Shown: positions 6,711-16,024, counted from the stretch's first letter. The stretch: 64,000 nucleotides of DNA from Microbulbifer rhizosphaerae (GCF_014191725.1 NZ_JACHWZ010000002.1:1-64000); one strand, 5' to 3'. Translations and numbers: made by a program. The notes: generated by a model from the sequence alone, not told the origin.

Positions 6711-6986
6711 AGTTAATTCAAAAGACACTGCCATATATCTACCTGCGCTCTATCTGCGGCCTATTCCAAATCTTCTTGACGGAAAAATCCTGACAAAACA
6801 AGCAGTTAAACTGAATTGGCGGATTTTTCAACAAATAAATAGTACAGCTCAGCTTTATATCTCCCCCATAGAGACGCTTTTGATCATATTGGCGACGCCT
6901 TAAAAGTCAATGATTTAGGGAGCGTTTTCTGTAGATAGACGAAGCCACTGCTGAATTCAGCTATTGGCATGTGACGATACAAGGAG

Positions 6987-7220
6987 ATGGGAGAGACGGA
7001 AATCGAAGATTTCCTGAGTTTCCTCGCATCGCAGCCCTTTTGCTCAGCCAATACCCAGCGTATAGCGCTCAACGCGCTTGTGTATCTTTTCAAGCGCTTC
7101 CTCGGCAAAGATATCAATCTGCTTGATTTCAACCCGCCAAACAGCGTCGGGCGTTTGCCGGATTTACAGCCGGGAGAAGATAAAGGTGACTCGCTCAAAA
7201 GATCGCACAGTACAGAGTGA
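6987..7220 (+). pseudogene. Remnant of an integron integrase (IntI), N-terminal SAM-like part
   Basis: The 77-residue reading frame, MGETEIEDFLSFLASQPFCS then STQ-like NTQRIALNALVYLFKRFLG, then SVGRLP, matches the N-terminal core-binding domain of IntI proteins. In IntI1 the equivalent is EVEAFLSWLA, THRQALAALLFFYGKVL, RRLP. Just upstream the reading is broken by a stop and an apparent deletion (RYKEMGE), and downstream the catalytic domain with the R-H-R-Y residues is missing. It is therefore a non-functional fragment. It lies divergent to the cassette strand, exactly where an integron integrase gene should be. Confidence 0.7.
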
Positions 7221-7239
7221 CAGTTTGAAGAGTAGGTTA

Positions 7240-7440
7240 CTGAGTTAGATCCCTCTCCCCCGGCCCCTCTCCCGCAAGCGGGAGAGAGGTGCATAGAAAA
7301 CGGGCCTCTGGAGAGACCCGTTTTGGGTGGGTAATTTCTGAAAATCGCCATTCCGGCAACTCGTTAGAGCTGCGAAGCTCACGTCAGAGTCCGGAGAATC
7401 CACATGCGCTGGATTCCGGCCTTCGCGGGAATGACGATGT
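7240..7440. repeat. Short dispersed palindromes downstream of the integrase remnant
   Basis: The stretch holds a hairpin CTCTCCCGCAAGCGGGAGAG (about 7268-7287), then AAACGGGCCTCTGG/ACCCGTTTT (about 7298-7326, terminator-like on the plus strand). A segment CTGGATTCCGGCCTTCGCGG (about 7409-7428) resembles a widespread proteobacterial intergenic repeat. No gene is visible. Confidence 0.4.
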
Positions 7441-7460
7441 TTAAAAGGTTCTTAGTGCGA

Positions 7461-10301
7461 TTACCAAGCCCTACCGATGGCAACTCTGCCGCTTGCGCTG
7501 TCCTCGCGGCCCGTGCCGTCGCTCACAGTCAGGGTAATCTCGTAACTACCCTTGCGGCCGTAGCGGTGCCAGGCATTTGGCTGCTGTGCCTCACGGCCGT
7601 CTCCAAAATCCCAGTTGTAGCTGAGGTCGCCGTCACCGTCGTAGCGGCTGCGGTCGAATACCCAGACCCAGTTGAAGAAACGCCACAGGGAGAAGCGGGC
7701 CTGGGGTCCGCTGTTGTCGTCCACCAGCAATTCCCGCTGCGTGTTGGACTGGGCACCGAGGCCATCTTCTACCTGCAGGGTTACGGAGTAGGTACCGCCC
7801 TGTTGGTAACGATGGCTGGGATTCTGCTCCGCGCTTGAGTGGCCGTCGCCGAAATCCCAGTGCCAGCTAACAATACTGCCGTCACTATCGCTGCTGGTGT
7901 CGGTGAAGTGGACGCGCTTGCCCTGCGCCTCCGTGATGAAATCCGCGGTGGGCGCGGCATTGCCGGCACTCAGGTCCAGCTCCACCACCAATGGGTCGTG
8001 GTCGGAGGCGCGGTAGGGGTCGGCGTTGTAGAGGGAATCCAACTGGCTCGCGCTCTTGAACTCGGTGTTGTAGTCCAGTGTCCGCGGCTCGTCGGCGTTG
8101 ATATGCCAGTCGGCGACGCCGGTGACCAGCGGTGCCAGGGCGGCGTTGGCGAGGGCGTGATCCAGGTAGCCGGCCTGGGCCTGGAATACGTAGGAGTGGG
8201 CGGCGTCGCCGTGGAAGCTGGCGAGCAGATTGGTGTAGCCGGCGTCCTGCAGTGCGGTGATGGGATTTTCCCGGGCGTAGCTGTTCAGGTCGCCGAGGAC
8301 CAAAACGCTGTCGGTGCCTGTGCCGGTGGGATCGGCCGCGAGCCAGTCCGCCAGGGCGTCGGCGGCCTGGGTCCGGACCTGGTTCCAGCAGCCCTGGCCG
8401 TCGTTCTGGTCGTCGTTGAGGCTGCCGTCACAGGGGCAGCTGCCCTTGGATTTGAAGTGGTTGATCGCCACCGCGAGGGATTCGCCGCTGGCCAGTTCGG
8501 TAAAGGCCTGCAGCAGCGGCTGGCGGTTCAGGTCGTCGAAGGGGTAGCTGTCCAGGGTGGCGGCGGCGCCGAGGGGTTGCACCCGGTCGCTGCGGTAGAC
8601 GATACCCACGGTGATCGCATCGCTGCCCAATTGCGCTTGGCCCGGGTCCACAAAGGCGTAGACCTGGCTGCCGGCGGCGGCGTTGAGGCCGTCAACCAGG
8701 TCCTGGATGGCGCTGTCGGTGCCGTAGCCGTCGTTCTCGATTTCCATCAGGCCGACGATATCCGCACCGGTGCCGCGGATGGCGGCGATGATTTTGTCGC
8801 GCTGACGCTGGAACTCGTCGAAGGTGTCGGCGCCACGGGAGGTGGGGAAGTCACCGCCGTTACCGTCGCCATTGAAATAGTTGAGGACATTGAAGCTGGC
8901 TACGTGCAGGCTGCCGGTGCCCGGTAGCGCCGGGGAGGCGGTGCGCGGTTCGGCGTCGGCGAATTGTGGCGTTTCCACCGGATGCACACGGTAGGCGTCG
9001 AAACCGTAGCCGATGACGCCGCGCAGGCCGGTCACCGTGCTGCCCGCGCGCAGGCTGTTGTCGGCGCTGAGCCCCGGGGCCGGATAGGGAATGGTTTCCG
9101 GGTTCTGCACCGTGGAGCCGTCGTCGAGCAGTATGCGGTTGAGGTCGTTGGCAGCCTGCTGCGCCTGGGCCGCGGGGCCCGGTTCGGCGACGTGGGTGGG
9201 CTGGTAGAGGCGGCCGGCGGAGAGACCCAGTTCGCCGTAGCGGCCCAGGTTGTAGTTGTCGCTGACTGTGAGCGTCTGTGCGAAGTTGGCCAACATGCCC
9301 TCGTAGCGCTCCGCGTGGTCCGCATCGGCAAACGGCAGGCTCACTTCCGCAGCGGTGACGCTATGGCCGCTGCCACAAACAGCGACGCCGTCCACTTGGT
9401 TGAGTTCGGTGAAGTCGAAGTACTCGGTCACTTGGCCGCCCACGCGCACCAGGTCGCCCACATTCACGTCCACGCCGAAGCCGCTGTCGAACACGAACAG
9501 GCCCTCGGAGCTAGTGTCCAGGCCGTCCTGGTCCGCGTCCTCCTCCTGCAGGAAGAAGCCGCCGAGGCCGCTGGCGGTATCCTGGAAGTCCCCGGCCACC
9601 ACGGCTTCGATTACGTGGCGTTCGGAGACGAGCGGGCTGGCCGCACCGCTCCCCTGCACCGCGCTGATCAGGGTGGCCGGATCGCCGCACTGGCCGAGTC
9701 CGGCATCGCCGCCACCGCCGTTGTCACCGCCATCGCCGCTGCCGTTGTGTTGGCCCAAATCGGCAAAACTGTCCTGGCCGGCGCTGGTCCACTCCACCGC
9801 CGGATCGAAAGCTGCGCCGGCGTCCGTGCGGCCGTTCGCCACATCGGCATTGCGGATCAGCGTCTGGTTCTGGGTGCCGAGGCTGGAGTTGCCCCACTGG
9901 CTGCCCGGGTCCACGCCGATCTGGCCGATCACATCCGCGAAGCCGGCGGGGCCGACGAGGGCCACCGCGTCGTCGCCATTGAACAGGCTGCCACCGTAGG
10001 TCTGGTCGGCTTGGGCCAGTACCGCGGCATCGGCGCTGGAGTGCGCGAGCACAAATACCTCGCTGTCGGCCAGGCTGCCGCTGAGGGTGATATTCGCACC
10101 GGGGGAGGTGGAGCCGTTGAAATAGACTTCCACCGCATAACTGCCGAGGTCCACCGGGTTGCCGGTGCCGTTGTAGATTTCCAGCGCCTTGTTGTAGCTG
10201 CTGCCCTCGATATATTCGGAGATTATCAGGTCGCTGGCCTGGGCACTGCCGGCCAGCAGGATGAGCCACAGCGCGAGCTGCGACATTGTTGTGGTTTTCA
10301 T
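7461..10301 (-). CDS. Secreted nuclease: lamin-tail domain, endonuclease/exonuclease/phosphatase domain, two PKD domains
   Basis: The 946-residue protein has a signal peptide (cleavage after GSAQA). A lamin-tail domain starts LIISEYIEGSSYNKALEIYN (about residues 24-170), and a Gly-rich linker precedes an OB-like region (about 200-440). A DNase-I-like EEP domain covers about 465-770: SFNVLNYF, GLMEIENDG with the metal Glu, LGDLNSY, and the terminal SDHDPLVVEL. Two PKD domains (about 780-945) each contain the W.WDFGDG signature. This is the architecture of the ExeM/Xds extracellular DNase group that degrades environmental or biofilm DNA. It lacks the GlyGly-CTERM anchor of Shewanella ExeM and ends in PKD instead. 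The ATG at 10301 follows an AAAGGAAAG ribosome-binding site. Monocistronic. Confidence 0.85.
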   Translation of the reverse strand: MKTTTMSQLALWLILLAGSAQASDLIISEYIEGSSYNKALEIYNGTGNPVDLGSYAVEVYFNGSTSPGANITLSGSLADSEVFVLAHSSADAAVLAQADQTYGGSLFNGDDAVALVGPAGFADVIGQIGVDPGSQWGNSSLGTQNQTLIRNADVANGRTDAGAAFDPAVEWTSAGQDSFADLGQHNGSGDGGDNGGGGDAGLGQCGDPATLISAVQGSGAASPLVSERHVIEAVVAGDFQDTASGLGGFFLQEEDADQDGLDTSSEGLFVFDSGFGVDVNVGDLVRVGGQVTEYFDFTELNQVDGVAVCGSGHSVTAAEVSLPFADADHAERYEGMLANFAQTLTVSDNYNLGRYGELGLSAGRLYQPTHVAEPGPAAQAQQAANDLNRILLDDGSTVQNPETIPYPAPGLSADNSLRAGSTVTGLRGVIGYGFDAYRVHPVETPQFADAEPRTASPALPGTGSLHVASFNVLNYFNGDGNGGDFPTSRGADTFDEFQRQRDKIIAAIRGTGADIVGLMEIENDGYGTDSAIQDLVDGLNAAAGSQVYAFVDPGQAQLGSDAITVGIVYRSDRVQPLGAAATLDSYPFDDLNRQPLLQAFTELASGESLAVAINHFKSKGSCPCDGSLNDDQNDGQGCWNQVRTQAADALADWLAADPTGTGTDSVLVLGDLNSYARENPITALQDAGYTNLLASFHGDAAHSYVFQAQAGYLDHALANAALAPLVTGVADWHINADEPRTLDYNTEFKSASQLDSLYNADPYRASDHDPLVVELDLSAGNAAPTADFITEAQGKRVHFTDTSSDSDGSIVSWHWDFGDGHSSAEQNPSHRYQQGGTYSVTLQVEDGLGAQSNTQRELLVDDNSGPQARFSLWRFFNWVWVFDRSRYDGDGDLSYNWDFGDGREAQQPNAWHRYGRKGSYEITLTVSDGTGREDSASGRVAIGRAW

Positions 10302-10373
10302 CAGGTCTTTCCTTTGATTATTTGAAAAATGAGTAACTACTCACCCTGAGGATAATGGGAACGTCCATATTTC

Positions 10374-10453
10374 CCTGTAGGAGCGGCCGTTGGCCGCGAT
10401 CGACTTGGCTTCGTAGCGGAAGCCGATCGCGGCCAACGGCCGCTCCTACAGGG
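10374..10453. repeat. REP palindrome, type A
   Basis: Inverted copies of CTGTAGGAGCGGCCGTTGGC surround a short centre containing a nested GATCG. Nearly identical arms occur at 5292-5369. It lies in the 347-base gap between the msrA and nuclease genes. Nothing else is evident in that gap apart from a short GC-rich stretch. Confidence 0.8.
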
Positions 10454-10648
10454 AGGAGTAGCTCCAAAATGGAAGCCGTAAATCCCCACGGCCGTAACCG
10501 TTCGCGATTGCGAACAGGATTTCCAAGCAGGAAGCTTGCCAGGGGAAGTGTGATGAAAAGATGAAAACCGCCGGGCGCATGTACTGTTTTGTGATCTGCT
10601 CACCGTAAACAGGAATAGTGTTGAGTTGTAGGGTGCGCCGTGCGCACT

Positions 10649-11224
10649 CTACCCTCCCCAGACTTCTTCGAGGCGTTGGTCGCGCCCACAGCGGAAGCGG
10701 TAGTACTTGTAGCGGATGGGATTGCGCTGGTAGTAATTCTGGTGGTATTTCTCCGCGGGGTAGAACTTGCTGGCAGCGACAATTTCGGTGGCGATTTTTC
10801 CGTCGAGCTTTTTCGCCACTTTTGCTTTGCTGGCCTCTGCCAGCTTTTTCTCTTCCTCATTGCCGTAGAAGATGGCGCTGCGGTACTGGCTGCCGCGGTC
10901 GCAGAACTGGCCGCCCGCGTCCAGCGGGTCTACGTTGCGCCAGAAGACTTGCAGTAATTCTTCGTAGCCGATCTTGTCCGCGTCGTATTTCACCCGAACC
11001 ACTTCCGCGTGGCCGGTGTTGCCGGCGGAAACCTGGTCGTAGCTGGGATTTTTTACGTGGCCGCCGCTATAGCCGGAGGTGGTTTCCAGTACACCTTCGA
11101 GTTTGTCGTAGGGCGGTTCCATGCACCAGAAGCAGCCGCCGGCGAAAATTGCTGTGCGGATATTGTCTTGGGCCAGGGTGGTGCTGGTGGTTAGGGTCAA
11201 TATCAAAGCGAATAGATAACGCAT
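10649..11224 (-). CDS. msrA: Peptide-methionine (S)-S-oxide reductase, exported form
   Basis: The 191-residue protein carries the MsrA catalytic motif AGGCFWCMEPPYDKLEGV with the nucleophilic Cys about 30 residues in. The family blocks TTSGYSGG, NTGHAEVV, FWRNVDPLDAGGQFCDRG and YHQNYY are also present. It reduces methionine-S-sulfoxide in proteins. An N-terminal signal peptide (MRYLFALILTLTTSTTLAQ) indicates a periplasmic enzyme, unlike cytosolic E. coli MsrA. Resolving cysteines are probably supplied near the C-terminus (RFRCGRD). It is preceded closely by the iron alcohol dehydrogenase gene (43-base gap) but is not obviously functionally tied to it. Confidence 0.93.
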   Translation of the reverse strand: MRYLFALILTLTTSTTLAQDNIRTAIFAGGCFWCMEPPYDKLEGVLETTSGYSGGHVKNPSYDQVSAGNTGHAEVVRVKYDADKIGYEELLQVFWRNVDPLDAGGQFCDRGSQYRSAIFYGNEEEKKLAEASKAKVAKKLDGKIATEIVAASKFYPAEKYHQNYYQRNPIRYKYYRFRCGRDQRLEEVWGG

Positions 11225-11266
11225 AGGTTTTCTCCTTGTCCTTGGGCCCTCACCCCCGGAGTCAAA

Positions 11267-12430
11267 TCAACCGCAGAGGGCGTGTTCGAATAATAGGCTG
11301 TATTGCGCCGCATCGAAGCGGATCGGGTTGCCGGCCGCGGCGGCGTCCATTTCGGCCATATGCCCTATCCGTTCGATATCCGCGTCGCCGATGCCGATTT
11401 CCTCCAGGCTATGGGGGATGCCGATTTCCTTGCGCAGGGCCAGTATCCAGCCGAGGACACCGTCGAAGTCCGGGGTGTCCAGGTCCAGATATCGCGCGAG
11501 TTTTTCCATCTGCGGCACTATGGCTTCGCGGTTGGCCCGCAGCACATAGGGCATCAGTATCGCGTTGAGCAGGCCGTGGTGCGCGTCATAGAGCGCACCC
11601 AGGGAATGCGACAGCGCGTGCATGGCGCCCAAGCCGCGCTGGAAGGCAGTGGCGCCCATGCTGGAGGCCACCAGCATCTGCAGCCGCGCCTCCAGGTCGT
11701 AGCCGTCTGCCACCGCTCGCGGCAAATACTGCCGCACCAGGCCCATGCTCTCCAGGGCAATGCCTTCGGCCATGGGGTGGTACGACGGCGAGCAGAAAGC
11801 TTCCAGGCAGTGGGACAGCGCATCCATACCGGTAGCGGCGGTGACTCCGGGCGGCAGGCCCAGGGTCAGTTCCGGATCGAGGATCACCAGCGCCGGCAGC
11901 ATTTTAGGGTGAAAGATAATGCGTTTGACCTGCGCCTCCTCGTCGACAATCACCGAGGAGCGCCCCACTTCCGATCCGGTGCCGGCGGTGGTGGGCACCG
12001 CCACCACTGGTGCCATTCCGGCGACGTCCACCCGCTGGAAATTGTCCCCGATATCCTCGAAATCCCACAGCGGCCGATGCTGCCCGGCCATCAGCGCGAC
12101 CGCCTTGCCCGCATCCAGCGCGGAACCGCCGCCGAAGGCGATAACGCCGTCGTGACCGCCGGCTTTGAAGACCGCTGTGCCGTCCGCCACATTCTGTCCG
12201 CTGGGGTTGCCCTTGACGGCGGAAAAGAGCCCTGCTTTCAACCCGCGGTCGCGGCACAGGGTCAGGGCATTTTCCACCATCGGCAGCGCAGCCAGCCCCG
12301 GATCGGTCACCAGCAGCGGCGCGGCCATGCCCAACTCGCCGCAGGCCTCCGGCAGTTCGGCAATACGGCCGGCGCCGACGCGCATGTCGGTGGGGTAGTT
12401 CCAGTTCGCGTGAAATCGGGTGATGTTCAT
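11267..12430 (-). CDS. Iron-containing alcohol dehydrogenase
   Basis: A 387-residue group III dehydrogenase. The nucleotide loop is GGGSALDAGKA (about residue 97) and the second motif is TTAGTGSEVGRSSVI. Metal-binding histidines lie in MDALSHCLEAF and in MHALSHSLGALYDAHHG. These enzymes interconvert short-chain alcohols and aldehydes with NAD(P)H. Its ATG overlaps the stop codon of the aldehyde dehydrogenase gene by 4 bases, so the two are translationally coupled. With the upstream glutamine-synthetase-like gene they make a three-gene unit, plausibly for an amine or amino-alcohol degraded through gamma-glutamyl intermediates. Exact substrate not readable. Confidence 0.85.
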   Translation of the reverse strand: MNITRFHANWNYPTDMRVGAGRIAELPEACGELGMAAPLLVTDPGLAALPMVENALTLCRDRGLKAGLFSAVKGNPSGQNVADGTAVFKAGGHDGVIAFGGGSALDAGKAVALMAGQHRPLWDFEDIGDNFQRVDVAGMAPVVAVPTTAGTGSEVGRSSVIVDEEAQVKRIIFHPKMLPALVILDPELTLGLPPGVTAATGMDALSHCLEAFCSPSYHPMAEGIALESMGLVRQYLPRAVADGYDLEARLQMLVASSMGATAFQRGLGAMHALSHSLGALYDAHHGLLNAILMPYVLRANREAIVPQMEKLARYLDLDTPDFDGVLGWILALRKEIGIPHSLEEIGIGDADIERIGHMAEMDAAAAGNPIRFDAAQYSLLFEHALCG

Positions 12431-13815
12431 AATCGAATCTTTAAGTGGAAGGATTTCGGCCGGGTCAGGTGTTCGTAACCGATGCTCGACAGGGTGCAGC
12501 CGCGCCCGGAGTTTTTCACCCCGCTCCAGGCCAGCGCCGGGTCCAGGTAATCGCAGCGGTTCAAAAATACTGTGCCCGCTTCAATGCGGTCGCCCAGTGC
12601 TTCGGCCGCCTCCAGGTCGCTGCTGAAAATCGCCGCGGTGAGGCCGTATTCGCTGTCGTTGATCAGCGCCAGCGCCTCCTCGTCGTCGCGGACTTTCCGG
12701 ATGCCCACCACCGGGCCGAAAGTCTCATCGCTCATCAAGCGCATGCCGTGGTGGACTTCCGTCAGAATCTGCGGCGCCAGGTAGGAAGTGCCGCGTTTAT
12801 CCGCGGGGAAATCCACCGGGTCGATATGCGCGCTGGCGCCCTGGGCAATGGCCTCGTCTATCTGCCCGCGCACAAAATCCGCGGCTTCCACGCGTACCAG
12901 CGGACCCAGGGTTGTTTCCGGATCATCGGGACGGCCCAGGCGGTATTGCCTCACCAGTGCGATCGCGCGCTCGACGAAATCCTCGTAAAGCGTCTCTTGC
13001 ACATAGATGCGCTCTATGCCGCAGCAGGATTGCCCGGAATTGAAGAAGGCGCCGTCGATTGCGGTTTCCACCGCGTATTGCAGGTCGGCATCGGCGCGTA
13101 CATAGGCCGGGTCCTTGCCACCCAGCTCCAGGCCGACGCCGATAAAACGCCCCGCCGCCGCGTATTCCATCGCGGCACCGACCTTCACCGAGCCGGTGAA
13201 GGAGAGGTGCTTGATTGCCGGGGAGCAGACCAGCCGCTCTATATCCCCATGGTTCAGGTGCAGGTACTGGAATACGCCCCGCGGCAACCCCGCCTCGACA
13301 AATGCCTCCACCATGCGCTCGGCGGCCAGGGGCGTCTGCGCCGAGTGTTTGAGCAGCACCGCATTGCCGGCCAGCAGCGCCGGCACCACCGCGTTTACCG
13401 CGGTGAGGTAGGGATAGTTCCAGGGCGCGATCACCAGTGCCACCCCCAGTGGTTCGCGGCGGATAAAGCGGACAAAGCCGGGCTTTTCCGGCAGCCGGAT
13501 ATCGGCCAGGGCCGCTTCGGCGATATCCGCCATATAAGTGGCGCGCTCGGCGAAACCGCGGATTTCCGAGGGGGCCTGGCGGATGGGGCGGCCCATCATC
13601 CAGCAGAGTTCTTCGGCGAGTTGGCTTTCTTTGGCGGTGAAGTTTTTGATCGCGGCGCGGGTGATGGCGATGCGTTCTGTTAATGGGGTTTGTTTCCAGG
13701 CGGTTTGGGCTTTTTGGGCGTTGTCCAGTGCGGTTTGGATTTCGCCAGGGGATGCCAGGGGGCGCTCCAGGTAAACAGAGTTGTCGATTGGGGAGATGCA
13801 TTGCAGTTTGTTCAT
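12427..13815 (-). CDS. NAD(P)-dependent aldehyde dehydrogenase
   Basis: The 462-residue sequence shows the ALDH superfamily blocks. ALVIAPWNYPYL is the cofactor-binding strand, LSFTGSVKVG and GLELGGKDPAYV (catalytic Glu) follow, and FNSGQSCCGIERIYV holds the catalytic cysteine. The C-terminal EAGTVFLNRCD and GRGCTLSSIGYEHL blocks are also present. It resembles succinate-semialdehyde or gamma-glutamyl-aminoaldehyde dehydrogenases. It lies between the GS-like gene (80 bases upstream) and the iron-ADH (4-base overlap), consistent with oxidation of an aldehyde made in the same pathway. Confidence 0.9.
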   Translation of the reverse strand: MNKLQCISPIDNSVYLERPLASPGEIQTALDNAQKAQTAWKQTPLTERIAITRAAIKNFTAKESQLAEELCWMMGRPIRQAPSEIRGFAERATYMADIAEAALADIRLPEKPGFVRFIRREPLGVALVIAPWNYPYLTAVNAVVPALLAGNAVLLKHSAQTPLAAERMVEAFVEAGLPRGVFQYLHLNHGDIERLVCSPAIKHLSFTGSVKVGAAMEYAAAGRFIGVGLELGGKDPAYVRADADLQYAVETAIDGAFFNSGQSCCGIERIYVQETLYEDFVERAIALVRQYRLGRPDDPETTLGPLVRVEAADFVRGQIDEAIAQGASAHIDPVDFPADKRGTSYLAPQILTEVHHGMRLMSDETFGPVVGIRKVRDDEEALALINDSEYGLTAAIFSSDLEAAEALGDRIEAGTVFLNRCDYLDPALAWSGVKNSGRGCTLSSIGYEHLTRPKSFHLKIRL

Positions 13816-13844
13816 AGGTGTTTCTCTGCTGCGGTGGTGTTGGC

Positions 13845-13893
13845 GGGCCTGCGGCCCGTTGCGGAGCTGGAGCTCCGCGGTCCCGGGGCCCCG
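13845..13893. repeat. Palindrome of the GGAGCTGGAGCTCC family (type C)
   Basis: The unit GCGGGCCTGCGGCCCGTTGC followed by GGAGCTGGAGCTCCGCGG fills the gap between the aldehyde dehydrogenase and the GS-like gene. The same string recurs almost exactly at 44390-44428, with related copies near 22234, 35107 and 40045. Confidence 0.65.
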
Positions 13894-13894
13894 G

Positions 13895-15268
13895 TCAGAT
13901 GATTTCGAAATAGCGGTCCAGCTCCCAGTCGCTGACGTGGCGGCGGTACTCCCGCTCCTCCCACTCGCGGCTGGTGGCGAAGTGGTCTACGAATTCGTCG
14001 CCGAACAGTTCGCGAGCGGGTTTCGAGGCCTTGAAGCGCTGCGCCGCCTCCCACAGGGTGCGCGGCAGGGCCAGTTCCGGCGGGTGCTCCAGGGCGTAGG
14101 CGTTGCCAGCCACGGCTTCGGTGGGCTCCCATTCGTGCATTAAGCCGTAGAGGCCGGAGCCCAGGGCCGCGGCCAGGGCCAGGTAGGGATTGGCATCCGC
14201 CGCGCCCAGGCGGTATTCCAGGCGCTGGGATTTGTCGCTGCCGGGGATGGCGCGCAGCGCGGTGGTACGATTCTCCACCCCCCAGGTGGCGTCGGTGGGC
14301 GCCCAGAAGCCGGGCACCAGGCGCCGGTAGCTGTTCACCGTGGGCGCCATCAGGCACAGAAATTCCGGCATCAGCCGCTGCTGGCCGGCGAGAAAATGGC
14401 GTTGCAGCGCGCTCATCGCCTGCGGCTGCTCCGGGTTGTAAAAGGCGGATTTGCCGGAATCGACGTGGCGCAGGGAAAGGTGGATGTGCCCGCTCTGCCC
14501 CGGGTACTGGCCGGACCACTTGGCCATAAAGGTGGCCATCAGGCCGTTGCGCTGGGCCAGCACTTTCATAAAGGTCTTGAACAGCGCCGCCTTGTCCGCC
14601 GCCGCCTCGGCACCGTCCACGGCGATGGCAGCCTCCAGCACCCCGGGGCCCGTCTCGGTGTGCAGCCCTTCCAGGGGGAAATCCATGCGCTCACCCAACT
14701 CGAGGATCTGTCGGTGCAGCTCCGCGTGCACCGAGTTGCGGATCACCGAGTAGCCGAACCAGTCGGGGGTGTAGGGTTTGAGGTTGCGGAAGCCCTTCTC
14801 CCGCGCGGAATCCGGGGTCTCGTCGAACAGGAAGAATTCGTACTCCAGCGCCGCCAGGGGCTCAAAGCCCAGGGCCTGGCTGCGTTCTATCACCCGGCTC
14901 AACGTAGCGCGCGGGCACACCGCCCGGGCGCCTTGGTCGAATTCGGCCAGGAACAGCAACATGCCTTCCTCGAAGGGGATCTCCCGGCAACTGTGCGGCA
15001 GTATGCGCACCGGCGCGTCCGGGTAGCCGGTGTGCCAGCCGGTGTAGCGGGCGTTGTCGTAGAGCTGGTCCTTGACGTCCCAGCCCAGCACCACATCACA
15101 GAAGGAGAAACCCTGCTCCAGCGCGGAGAGGAACTTGGCACGGCTCATATACTTGCCGCGCATCACTCCGTCGTTGTCGAACAGGCCCACCTTGATGTGG
15201 CTGAGGTTGCGCTCCTCGACGATGGCCCGGGCGTCGTCGAGTGTCTTTACCTCCCGTGGATTCAGCAT
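13895..15268 (-). CDS. Glutamine-synthetase-family gamma-glutamylamide synthetase (PuuA/GlnA4-like)
   Basis: 457 residues, the length of PuuA-type enzymes. Catalytic-domain motifs are visible: EYEFFLF (metal glutamates), HTETGPGVLEAA, GHIHLSL (ATP/metal His) and NRTTALRAIPG followed by RLEYRLGAADANPYLALAA. The adenylylation loop of GlnA is not evident. Enzymes of this type ligate glutamate to amines such as putrescine or ethanolamine. Cotranscription with an aldehyde and an alcohol dehydrogenase supports amine catabolism rather than ammonia assimilation. The ATG at 15268 follows a GGAGGG ribosome-binding site. Which amine is used cannot be read from the sequence. Confidence 0.85.
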   Translation of the reverse strand: MLNPREVKTLDDARAIVEERNLSHIKVGLFDNDGVMRGKYMSRAKFLSALEQGFSFCDVVLGWDVKDQLYDNARYTGWHTGYPDAPVRILPHSCREIPFEEGMLLFLAEFDQGARAVCPRATLSRVIERSQALGFEPLAALEYEFFLFDETPDSAREKGFRNLKPYTPDWFGYSVIRNSVHAELHRQILELGERMDFPLEGLHTETGPGVLEAAIAVDGAEAAADKAALFKTFMKVLAQRNGLMATFMAKWSGQYPGQSGHIHLSLRHVDSGKSAFYNPEQPQAMSALQRHFLAGQQRLMPEFLCLMAPTVNSYRRLVPGFWAPTDATWGVENRTTALRAIPGSDKSQRLEYRLGAADANPYLALAAALGSGLYGLMHEWEPTEAVAGNAYALEHPPELALPRTLWEAAQRFKASKPARELFGDEFVDHFATSREWEEREYRRHVSDWELDRYFEII

Positions 15269-15412
15269 CGATTCCCTCCGCCGCTATTGTCGTTATGGCT
15301 GGTTACAGGATAGTCCGAACCAAAGGATCTAAGGGCGCCGCTTTCAGCCTTATAAGACAAGGTTTATAATCCGCGCTCCCCAATTTCGCCCATTTTTCAG
15401 TCAGGACCAGCA

Positions 15413-15949
15413 ATGAGCTTCGACAAGATCCCCGCAGGTAAGGACCTGCCCAACGATATCAACGTCATCATCGAAATCCCCGCCAACCACGATCCAATCA
15501 AATACGAGGTGGATAAGGATTCGGACGCAGTATTCGTGGACCGCTTCGTGGCCACCCCCATGTTCTACCCTGCCAACTACGGCTATGTGCCCCAGACCCT
15601 GTCCGAAGACGGCGATCCCCTGGACGTGCTGGTAGTGGCCCCCTACCCGGTGATAGTGGGCTCGGTGATCCGCTCCCGGGTGGTCGGCGTGCTGAACATG
15701 ACCGACGAGTCCGGCGTGGACGCCAAGCTGCTGGCGGTCCCCCACACCAAGCTGACCAAACTCTACGACCACGTGCAGGAAATCTCCGACCTGCCGGAAC
15801 TGCTGATCAAGCAGATCGAGCACTACTTCGAGAACTACAAGGCCCTGGAGCCCGGCAAGTGGGTGAAGGTGGAAGGCTGGGCCGATGCCGAAGCGGCGCG
15901 TGCCGAGGTGCTGGCCTCCCGCGAGCGCTATCTTAAAGAAGAAGGCTAA
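15413..15949 (+). CDS. ppa: Inorganic pyrophosphatase (family I)
   Basis: The 178-residue cytosolic enzyme hydrolyses pyrophosphate from biosynthetic reactions. The family I signature is DGDPLDVLV with the metal aspartates. The conserved substrate segments [28 protein letters not shown] and [14 protein letters not shown] are also intact. Length equals E. coli Ppa. Transcribed alone, with a strong rho-independent terminator directly downstream (15985-16024). Confidence 0.96.
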   Translation: MSFDKIPAGKDLPNDINVIIEIPANHDPIKYEVDKDSDAVFVDRFVATPMFYPANYGYVPQTLSEDGDPLDVLVVAPYPVIVGSVIRSRVVGVLNMTDESGVDAKLLAVPHTKLTKLYDHVQEISDLPELLIKQIEHYFENYKALEPGKWVKVEGWADAEAARAEVLASRERYLKEEG

Positions 15950-15984
15950 ACCCTCCTTAGCCCTAAAAAACGGCCTCGCGCCTA

Positions 15985-16024
15985 ATGCCAGTCAGTCAAG
16001 CCAACTGACTGGCATTTTTCTTTT
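15985..16024 (+). terminator. Rho-independent terminator of ppa
   Basis: Arms ATGCCAGTCAGT and ACTGACTGGCAT pair perfectly over a 6-base loop, followed by TTTTTCTTTTCT. A nearly identical hairpin with the same T-tract occurs at 18938-18983 after the next gene. Confidence 0.85.

Noticed and set aside
6884-7351. 155-codon minus-strand frame over the integrase remnant
   Set aside because: Its sequence is antisense to the IntI-like plus-strand frame and includes the translated palindrome at 7268-7287; no domain is visible.
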